Below are positions 57,919-64,000 of a stretch of DNA of 64,000 nucleotides, piece by piece. Location: assembly GCF_900107015.1 (NCBI RefSeq), contig NZ_FNOI01000002.1, positions 1 through 64,000 on the forward strand, read 5' to 3'. Source of the stretch: Litoreibacter albidus. GTDB taxonomy: Bacteria > Pseudomonadota > Alphaproteobacteria > Rhodobacterales > Rhodobacteraceae. How positions within the stretch are numbered: position 1 is the stretch's first letter; every line of letters begins with the position of its first letter. A model generated the notes under the pieces. That model searched no databases. It was not told where the DNA came from and saw only the letters and a program-made list of their open reading frames with translations. A program made the position numbers and the translations under genes.

Positions 57919-58518
57919 TCACCACATCGTGGTCTTGGCGCGGTCACCCCACTCGGCATCGTAGGACGCCCCGTCAAAGCCGTCTTTTAGCTCCGCGAGC
58001 ATCTCACCTACGGACGGCACCGCCAGCCGCTCCATGCCCTGCCACAGGTTCGCGCGCATAATGGCGCGGGCACATTGGGAATAAACCTCCCCAATCCTCA
58101 CGACAATAACGGCACGCGGCATCCGGCCCTTATCATCGAAGCGAGCGCGCAGGTCTTCATCCAAGGTCACCCCTGCCGTTCCGTTCACGCGCACCACATT
58201 GTCGGACCCTGGAACCATGAACATGAGTGACACTCGAGGATCGCGCACAATATTGCGCAGGCTGTCAATGCGGTTGTTCCCCCTCCAATCTGGAATCGCA
58301 AGCGTGGAAGGATTCAGTTCCATCACTACGGGACCATCGTCACCGCGCGGGGAGCCGTCCACGCCTTCCGGCCCGACGGTAGACAAAACACAAAAACGCG
58401 CAGCTTCAATCCACTTGCGGTAACTTGGGGTAAGTCTGTCGGCGACCTTGATCAACGACGCCTCTGCTGGCGTGCCATATGCGGCTTCTAATGCAGCAAT
58501 ATCCGTCAGATACTCCAT
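57919..58518 (-). CDS. FMN-dependent PPOX-type flavoprotein
   Basis: This 199-residue protein belongs to the pyridoxamine 5'-phosphate oxidase-like split-barrel family. ARFCVLSTVGPEGVDGSPRGD and LAIPDWRGNNRIDSLRNIVRDPRVSLMFMVPG correspond to the MSMEG_1061 subfamily as I remember it. It would bind FMN and reduce or oxidise an unknown small molecule. It ends the ftsE-ftsX-plsC gene row, its ATG lying directly against the plsC stop. Confidence 0.87.
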   Translation of the reverse strand: MEYLTDIAALEAAYGTPAEASLIKVADRLTPSYRKWIEAARFCVLSTVGPEGVDGSPRGDDGPVVMELNPSTLAIPDWRGNNRIDSLRNIVRDPRVSLMFMVPGSDNVVRVNGTAGVTLDEDLRARFDDKGRMPRAVIVVRIGEVYSQCARAIMRANLWQGMERLAVPSVGEMLAELKDGFDGASYDAEWGDRAKTTMW

Positions 58519-59262
58519 CTACGCGTCCACACTGGAGAACCCTGCTTCCTCCAACAGTCGATCCGAGGCAGATTCGACCTCTGTCTCCAATTGGGTAAGG
58601 AAGTTTTCCTTCGACAGGCCGGGTGCAATGGGGGGCAAGAACTCGACGACAGCAGTGCCCGGTGCGCGGTACACGCCGCGACGCGGCCAAAAAACGCCTG
58701 CGTTCGTTGCCACGGGATAACAGGGTTGCCCCAACTGCTTATAAAGGACCGCTGTTCCCACCTTGTAGGGTTTCTTCACACCGGGGGCCAAGCGCGTCCC
58801 TTGGGAGTATATAACAAGCTGTCCGGGCAACTTGTCGCCCTTCTCTACGTCGGCGAGCATTTTGGATATTGCCGCGCCGCGCTTGCCACGGTTCACGGGA
58901 ATGCAGCCGATACGGTAGGCGTAGGCGCCCAGTATCGGAGCATAGAGAAGAATTGCTTTCATGATGAACTTCCCGCGCGGGATGGCATCGTAAATCATGA
59001 TGATATCTAAAAACGACTGGTGCTTTGCGGCCACCAGTACCTCGTCAGTTGGTGGCGTGCCGCGCACTTCGCAGCGCAGCCCGATCATCCAACCTGCCGT
59101 CCATTTTACATAGCGACAGTACCCGTGGCAGGCCGCAACCGCGCCCTGCGGGCTAATGATCGCCCACGGCAGATAGACAATCGCATACACTGGCATGGCG
59201 AGATACATCGACATGTTAAACAGCAAAGAGCGGATCCACTGCACGGCGTACTTCATAGTCAT
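58519..59262 (-). CDS. plsC: 1-acyl-sn-glycerol-3-phosphate acyltransferase
   Basis: This 247-residue membrane acyltransferase makes phosphatidic acid from lysophosphatidic acid. It has an N-terminal span, the catalytic HX4D motif AAKHQSFLDI, the acceptor block YSQGTRLAPG (more usually FPEGTR) and YPVATNAGVFW. Its ATG overlaps the ftsX stop by four bases, a conserved order in Rhodobacterales. Confidence 0.93.
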   Translation of the reverse strand: MTMKYAVQWIRSLLFNMSMYLAMPVYAIVYLPWAIISPQGAVAACHGYCRYVKWTAGWMIGLRCEVRGTPPTDEVLVAAKHQSFLDIIMIYDAIPRGKFIMKAILLYAPILGAYAYRIGCIPVNRGKRGAAISKMLADVEKGDKLPGQLVIYSQGTRLAPGVKKPYKVGTAVLYKQLGQPCYPVATNAGVFWPRRGVYRAPGTAVVEFLPPIAPGLSKENFLTQLETEVESASDRLLEEAGFSSVDA

Positions 59263-60182
59263 GTTACCTCATTCAACGTGCGCAGCGCCGCGCTACGTGT
59301 GGCCCAGAATGCCACCAAAGCCGCCAGCAGCGGGATCGTCAACGGCCAAAGCCAGTGCCACCCTTGGAAACCCAAGCCGGTCAGGAAGGCACCCTCGTCT
59401 GCCGCACTGGGCAGCAAGACTATGGCTAGGCATCCCGCAACAGTTCCGACAAACGCGCCGAGCAGGGCGCGGATCGTGAACCGGCGCACAAAGGCTCGCG
59501 CGATGTAAACGTCGCGTGCGCCCACCAGCCGCGTGACCCTTATCACCTGCGCGTTGGCGGCCAGCGCCGCGCGTGCCGCTAGCGTAATCATCGCGCCCGT
59601 TGACAGCGCGATCAACGCAATCGCGACCCAGCCCAAGCTGCGCAACCTGTTTGCCGCAGATACCAATGGTCGCCGCCACCGCGTGTGATCGTCCAAGAAA
59701 GCGCCTGGCGCCTCCCCCGCCAGACGCAGTCGCAGTCCGGCCGCGTCGTAGCCGTTCTCATCCTCGACCACTTCTATCAGCCTTGGGATCGGCAGGTCTT
59801 CCAGCGGCAAATCGGGCCCGAACCATGGCTCCAGCAAAAGCATCTGCTCTTCTTCTGACATGATCCGCGACCGCAAAACGCCCGGCGTCGTGCGCAACAC
59901 TTCTTGCGCGGCCAACGTCTGCGCTTCAATCTCCTCAAGCGGGGCGGAAATGCGCACTGTCGACGTCTGCGCAAGTTCACTCGCCCAACGCTCCGCCAAT
60001 CGACCCGTCGCCAATGACAGCGCAAGTGCGAAAACGGCAAGGAAGGCCATCGCCCCTGCCGTAAAAGTTGTTAACGTAGCGGTGAAGCCCGTCGGCGGCA
60101 CAACGCGGTCCGCCGCGCGGTCACCCCCAGCGATTTCGGCAGCGGCCGTCAGCACACCTTGTATTTTGACCAGAATGCTCAC
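59259..60182 (-). CDS. ftsX: Cell division protein FtsX
   Basis: This 307-residue protein has the four-span FtsX plan: a first span near residues 40-60, a periplasmic domain of about 110 residues (ERWASELAQTSTVRISAPLEE...), and three C-terminal spans. With FtsE it activates peptidoglycan hydrolases at the septum. It overlaps ftsE and plsC by four bases each. The N-terminal cytoplasmic segment is long for the family. Confidence 0.92.
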   Translation of the reverse strand: MSILVKIQGVLTAAAEIAGGDRAADRVVPPTGFTATLTTFTAGAMAFLAVFALALSLATGRLAERWASELAQTSTVRISAPLEEIEAQTLAAQEVLRTTPGVLRSRIMSEEEQMLLLEPWFGPDLPLEDLPIPRLIEVVEDENGYDAAGLRLRLAGEAPGAFLDDHTRWRRPLVSAANRLRSLGWVAIALIALSTGAMITLAARAALAANAQVIRVTRLVGARDVYIARAFVRRFTIRALLGAFVGTVAGCLAIVLLPSAADEGAFLTGLGFQGWHWLWPLTIPLLAALVAFWATRSAALRTLNEVT

Positions 60183-60856
60183 AGGTCTGCCCCCGCAAGT
60201 TGCAGGCGCTTATCCTTGATCCGCAGCACCCGCGCGGAGACTTGCGCCTTGGTTGTGCGAATAAGGTTCAGATCGTGCGTTGCGACCAGAACCGATTTGC
60301 CCATTTTGTTAAGCTCGATCAGCAGCGACATAAGGCGCTGCGACATTTCCCAATCGACGTTGCCAGTGGGTTCATCCGCCAAAATGACGTCAGGCCCCAT
60401 GATCACCGCGCGGGCCAAGGCCGCGCGCTGACGCTCCCCGCCTGACAGCTCGGGCGGCAACTGATTTTGTTGCTTGGTCAAGCCAACCCAGCTGATCAAA
60501 TCGGAGAGGTTTTGGCTTTCCGCAGCCACATCGCGCCCCGAGACCGTCAACGGTAGTGCTATGTTTTCTGCCACCGACAGGTGGTCCAGAAACTGACACT
60601 CCTGATGCACCACGCCAATTCGGCGACGGGCGAGCGCAATCTGATCACGCCCGAGTGCCGCAACATCCTGCCCGAATACCTGCACCAAGCCTTTTGACGC
60701 CGCTAGCTCCATATAGCACAGCTTCAAGAATGTGGATTTTCCCGCACCCGACGGGCCGGTCAAAAAATGAAAAGATCCCGATTGCAGCCGCAGAGAAATG
60801 TCGGTCAGCAAGTCGCCCCCGCCATAGCTGTAGGCTACGTTTTCCAGTTCGATCAC
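60179..60856 (-). CDS. ftsE: Cell division ATP-binding protein FtsE
   Basis: This 225-residue ATPase has Walker A GPSGAGKST, the signature LSGGERQRAALARAV, Walker B VILADEPTGNVD and the switch His in VATHDLNLI. It is the partner of FtsX in septal cell-wall hydrolysis. The GTG at 60856 is the likely start (VIELENVAYSYGGG), with GGAG eight bases upstream; the longer frame to 60931 has a Cys-rich extension unlike FtsE. Confidence 0.94.
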   Translation of the reverse strand: MIELENVAYSYGGGDLLTDISLRLQSGSFHFLTGPSGAGKSTFLKLCYMELAASKGLVQVFGQDVAALGRDQIALARRRIGVVHQECQFLDHLSVAENIALPLTVSGRDVAAESQNLSDLISWVGLTKQQNQLPPELSGGERQRAALARAVIMGPDVILADEPTGNVDWEMSQRLMSLLIELNKMGKSVLVATHDLNLIRTTKAQVSARVLRIKDKRLQLAGADL

Positions 60857-61015
60857 TACGGAAGCTCCAAAATTGATTGCGCAACAATTACGCCATAGGC
60901 GGCAACAGTTGCAATCAATTGGAAACAACAATGCTTGGAATACGCTTTTCCACAGGCTAAGACTTGATGAGATATGAGGCGCGCCAAGGCTTTAGCGCGC
61001 GAAAGCGGGGTTTTC

Positions 61016-61867
61016 ATGCGGCTGGTTTGCCCAAATTGTGATGCAGAATATGAAGTCGACGACAGCCTCGTTCCGGCTGAAGGCAGGGACGTGCAATGCT
61101 CCAACTGCACGACGACTTGGTTCCAACCTGGCCCCGAGCCCCACGATGACGCCGCCAAGCCAGACGCCCCTGCGCCAGCGACAGAAGATGAAGCTGTAAC
61201 GGAACCCGACGACGATGCAGACGCGGCAGCGCTTGCCGCAGCAACAGCCGCGACCGCGGGGCTGACACCGCGCAAACCATCCATAGACCCCGACGCACTG
61301 GACATCATTCACGAAGAGGTCGCCAGAGAAACCGCAGCCCGCAATGCGGAGACGGCTGGCATTGAGACGCAACCCAATCTGGGGCTGGACGACACAGACT
61401 CCGAGGTTCGGGCATCCGCCGCGCGTGACCGCATGGCACGGCGGCGTGGCTTGGACCCGCAAAGCTCGACGATTGAAGACGACGATGAGGCCTTGGCGGC
61501 CGCCCCTCGCCGCGAGGACCCGCACGCGAAGAAAGAGCTGTTCCCAGACATCGAAGAGATCAACTCCACCTTGTCACCAGAGGCCGCCGAAGCTGAAGCC
61601 GAAGCAGCCCGTATTGCAGCGGAAGGTGGCGACGCGATCGAAAGCCAGCGCAGCGGGTTCCGGCTCGGCTTTGGTTCAATGCTGCTGTTGGCGGTGTGCC
61701 TTCTGGTGCTCTATGCCTATGCGCCACAGATAGCGCAGCGTCTGCCGTTCCTCGCGGAGCCTTTGGCGAGCTATGTCGAGATGGTCGATGGCCTGCGAAC
61801 ATGGCTGGATGTCGCGACGCAGGAACTCGTTGAGAAAATAGGCGCCACCCTAGACGGCCAGCCCTAG
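61016..61867 (+). CDS. Zinc-ribbon membrane protein (MJ0042-type finger)
   Basis: This 283-residue protein has an N-terminal zinc ribbon with Cys5, Cys8, Cys28 and Cys31 (VCPNCDAEYEVDDSLVP, CSNC). A long acidic Ala/Glu/Asp-rich linker follows. One membrane span lies near residues 220-237 (SMLLLAVCLLVLYAYAP), with a short tail after it. The ribbon should face the cytoplasm. The function is unknown. It is divergent from ftsE and converges on TIGR02302 with two bases between. Confidence 0.87.
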   Translation: MRLVCPNCDAEYEVDDSLVPAEGRDVQCSNCTTTWFQPGPEPHDDAAKPDAPAPATEDEAVTEPDDDADAAALAAATAATAGLTPRKPSIDPDALDIIHEEVARETAARNAETAGIETQPNLGLDDTDSEVRASAARDRMARRRGLDPQSSTIEDDDEALAAAPRREDPHAKKELFPDIEEINSTLSPEAAEAEAEAARIAAEGGDAIESQRSGFRLGFGSMLLLAVCLLVLYAYAPQIAQRLPFLAEPLASYVEMVDGLRTWLDVATQELVEKIGATLDGQP

Positions 61868-61869
61868 CT

Positions 61870-64000
61870 TCAAAACTGATCGAGCAGCCGCTTCAGGTAA
61901 TCACGCTCAACTTCGGGGCGGCCCTGTTCGCCGGACCTGCGGCGAATTTCGTCCAACAACTCGCGCGATCTGCGCTGCGCATCCTCCCCCTGCAACATTT
62001 GTTCATCGGACCCTATAGCGCCGTTTGATCCCTGCTCGCGTCCTAGCGGGTCGCGATTTTGACGTGACGCCTGCCCTTGTGGGCGTCCTTGCTCCTGCGC
62101 CCCATCCCGCTGTTCTTGCGCCATGGCTTCGCTCAGGCTACGCATGCCCTCGCGTAGCGCTTCCATCGCATCGGATTGCGCGCCTAAAGCTTCGGCGGTC
62201 TGATCATCGCGGAGCGCCTGCTCCGCACGGTCCATCGCTTCGCCCGCACGGTCCAGTGCCTCGCGCGCGGCATCGCCCTCTGGCGTACCCTTACCGGGCA
62301 GGCTGCGTTGCTGGCGCTCTAGCTCATCACGTAGGTCTTGCTGACGGTCCGCGAGGGAGCGGTTCTCATCACCGCCTTGGGGTTGCTGATTGCCCTGACC
62401 TTGCTGGCCATCCTGCTCGCCGCCCTGTTCTCCGCTTTCACCCTCATGGCTTTGACCGCGGCCCTGACCGCCGTTGCGCCCTTCGTTGCCCTCGCTCTCG
62501 CCAGTTTGGGCGTTCGGGTTGAACTGTTCTTGAAGGTCGCGAAACGCGTCATCGCTCAGTCCCTGCTGTTCGCGCAGTGAGTCCTGCAACCCTTCCATTG
62601 CTTGTTGGCCAGGACTTTGCTGGCCTTCGCCGCCTTCGCCCTGCGCGACATCCATGTTCTTCATCATTTCCATAAGTTGGTCGAGCAAGGCTTGCGCCTC
62701 GGCCATTTTGCCCTCTTCCATCAGGCGCTGAATTTCATCCAGCATCTGTTGAAGCTGATCTTCCGTGACCTCTTGCTGCTCACCTTGGGCCTGTTGTTGC
62801 CCTTCGTCGTTCTGCCCCTCTTGGGCCAGTTGTTCCATATACTGCTGCATCGCTTCACTAAGCTCTTGCATCAGCTCTGCGATTTCTTCGTTCGTCGCGC
62901 CGTCTTTCATCGCGTCCGACAAACGATCCTGCGCGCGCTGAAGCCGCTCCAACGCGTCGGACAATCGGCCATCTTCAAGAAGCGTGGCGGCCTGCCACAG
63001 CATGTCCGCGACCTCTGCTTGCTTTTCATCAGAGATCCCAAACCGCGTTGCCAACTCCAGACGCGTGATTGCCATGCGTACGGTCAGGTAAGCCAATTCG
63101 CTGGAGAAAAACCCCTCGGGGTCATAGGTGATCGTGCGCAGCACCTGCCCGATACGTTTCGCGTTAGCGCGCGACCACAGCAAGTCACGGCGCTGCTCCA
63201 CCAAGGCTTTGGCGATAGGTTGGAAAAACCGCCGCCCCGGAAGCTCTGTCGAGACGACCGTGTTAGAGCTGGCCTGATCTGCGATATCCGTGACCGACAG
63301 CGCGATGGTGACCGGCAGTCCTGACCACGGGTGTTCGGACAAGTTCTCAATAAGGCGTTCGTCGAAACTGTCCCTGTCGCCCGCGATCGGCATCGGCAGA
63401 TCAAGTACGATGTCCTCACGCGGCTCTGGTGCCACGACCAAGCCGTAGCGTCTGTCGACCGACGCCAGATCAAGCGACACGGTCGCCGTGCCCCGCTCTA
63501 CGCCGTAATCGTCTGACGCGGAGAACGGCAACTCCATTTCGCCATCAAGCTTACGCGACACTTCTCCAACGGCGCTAACCGTCGGAGGTGCATCCGATTG
63601 AGCGGTGATTTGCCACTCTGCAATATCGTCGCCCTCAATTCGAATAACGCCGTCTTGCTGAATGACTTTCGTGAAGGCCGTTTTCGGCGCTTCGCCCTCG
63701 ACATTTGGGACACCCGACACCGTCTCCGACAATGTCAGACTTCCAACCTGCCCGTAGAGGCGCACCGTTAGATCGCTGCCTTTCGGCACCGTCAGCTCCG
63801 ATACTTTGACGTCGTTCAGGTATAGGCTGGGTTTGCCCGTGTAGCTGGGTGGCTCAATCCACACTTCCCACGCGGGTCCGGCGGCAACAGCCCGTCCTAG
63901 CCCGCGCGCCGCGAGATCATCAAGGGGGCCACTACGCCACAAACTGCCAGAGCCGAGTGTGACCACCAAAAGCAGCAGCGCCACATACCTGAGCGCATAT
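61870..64000 (-). CDS. TIGR02302/DUF4175 membrane protein, N-terminus outside window
   Basis: About 710 C-terminal residues are present; the frame stays open to the window edge, so the start lies beyond it. A membrane span (VALLLLVVTLGSG) is followed by beta-rich extracytoplasmic domains (PSYTGKPSLYLND, FSASDDYGVERGTA). A long Gln/Glu/Gly-rich helical low-complexity region (about 62050-62850) comes next, and the end is SGEQGRPEVERDYLKRLLDQF. This matches the alphaproteobacterial family TIGR02302 of unknown, probably envelope-related, function. GTG 63984 is not the true start. Confidence 0.9.
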   Translation of the reverse strand, partial: YALRYVALLLLVVTLGSGSLWRSGPLDDLAARGLGRAVAAGPAWEVWIEPPSYTGKPSLYLNDVKVSELTVPKGSDLTVRLYGQVGSLTLSETVSGVPNVEGEAPKTAFTKVIQQDGVIRIEGDDIAEWQITAQSDAPPTVSAVGEVSRKLDGEMELPFSASDDYGVERGTATVSLDLASVDRRYGLVVAPEPREDIVLDLPMPIAGDRDSFDERLIENLSEHPWSGLPVTIALSVTDIADQASSNTVVSTELPGRRFFQPIAKALVEQRRDLLWSRANAKRIGQVLRTITYDPEGFFSSELAYLTVRMAITRLELATRFGISDEKQAEVADMLWQAATLLEDGRLSDALERLQRAQDRLSDAMKDGATNEEIAELMQELSEAMQQYMEQLAQEGQNDEGQQQAQGEQQEVTEDQLQQMLDEIQRLMEEGKMAEAQALLDQLMEMMKNMDVAQGEGGEGQQSPGQQAMEGLQDSLREQQGLSDDAFRDLQEQFNPNAQTGESEGNEGRNGGQGRGQSHEGESGEQGGEQDGQQGQGNQQPQGGDENRSLADRQQDLRDELERQQRSLPGKGTPEGDAAREALDRAGEAMDRAEQALRDDQTAEALGAQSDAMEALREGMRSLSEAMAQEQRDGAQEQGRPQGQASRQNRDPLGREQGSNGAIGSDEQMLQGEDAQRRSRELLDEIRRRSGEQGRPEVERDYLKRLLDQF

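Noticed and set aside
62050-62850. Apparent DNA repeat
   Set aside because: It is low-complexity coding sequence (Gln, Glu, Gly) typical of TIGR02302 proteins, not a repeat array or CRISPR.
62602-63324. Leu/His-rich plus-strand open frame opposite the TIGR02302 gene
   Set aside because: It arises from the complement of Gln/Glu-rich codons in the real gene and has no homology I recognise.

Overview
The window looks like a chromosomal stretch of a Rhodobacterales (roseobacter-type) alphaproteobacterium. The evidence is the gene content and protein sequences. There is a ChvG/ChvI two-component system next to pckA and a truncated PTS relay (HPr, EIIA, short HprK, RapZ). Two hallmark enzymes of the ethylmalonyl-CoA pathway are present (methylsuccinyl-CoA dehydrogenase and malyl-CoA lyase). 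Three deformylase-family genes stand in tandem beside fmt, and several families known mainly from Rhodobacteraceae occur (DUF6473, DUF1491, TIGR02302, zinc-ribbon membrane protein). I see no tRNA or rRNA gene, insertion sequence, prophage, CRISPR array or origin. The genus cannot be fixed from what is here.

Layout. 1-842: 5' end of tuf and a lipoprotein. 949-2307: a lone cytochrome P450. 2320-13762: a galactoside utilisation locus with a minus-strand operon (binding protein, two permeases, GH36 alpha-galactosidase, SDR sugar dehydrogenase, KDGal kinase, KDPGal aldolase, GH42 beta-galactosidase) and a divergent IclR regulator plus transporter ATPase. Together these would import galactosides, release galactose and degrade it by the oxidative De Ley-Doudoroff route; the lactonase and galactonate dehydratase steps are not in the window. 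13810-18533: parC, an SH3 protein, an SDR, a HIG1 protein and a PduO-type cobalamin adenosyltransferase. 18702-22288: etfBA, a DUF6473 protein and 3-hydroxyacyl-CoA dehydrogenase. 22292-29595: the conserved acyltransferase-HPr-EIIA-RapZ-HprK-ChvG-ChvI group, with pckA divergent.

29592-33198: a DUF3859 protein, a TSUP transporter, mcd and a META-domain lipoprotein. 33182-42422: a long minus-strand housekeeping run (folK, rpoZ, rsh, DUF2062, pdxJ, lysE-type exporter, acpS, lepB, rnc, era, DUF1491, recO), much of it with overlapping start and stop codons. 42511-46417: NYN protein, cytochrome c, ispH, methyltransferase, rnhA and a TRIC-type channel. 46422-48791: fmt and three def-family genes. 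48893-54819: membrane protein, MalY-type aminotransferase and the ybbP-ybbA-tesA trio. 54986-57901: mcl1, an AraC/GyrI regulator and accA. 57919-64000: a PPOX flavoprotein, plsC-ftsX-ftsE, the zinc-ribbon protein and a partial TIGR02302 membrane protein.

Themes. Carbon metabolism links many parts: mcd needs ETF (etfBA), the pathway's B12-dependent mutases need adenosylcobalamin (PduO), and mcl1, hbd and pckA connect acetyl-CoA assimilation to gluconeogenesis. The points most worth following up are a deformylase-like protein that has lost its metal Cys and catalytic Glu, a sugar dehydrogenase with Asn in place of the catalytic Lys, a DUF6473 protein that reads like a cryptic SGNH hydrolase, and palindromes in front of hbd, mcd and mcl1. 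I found no clear large undescribed system; most of the window is ordinary core genome.
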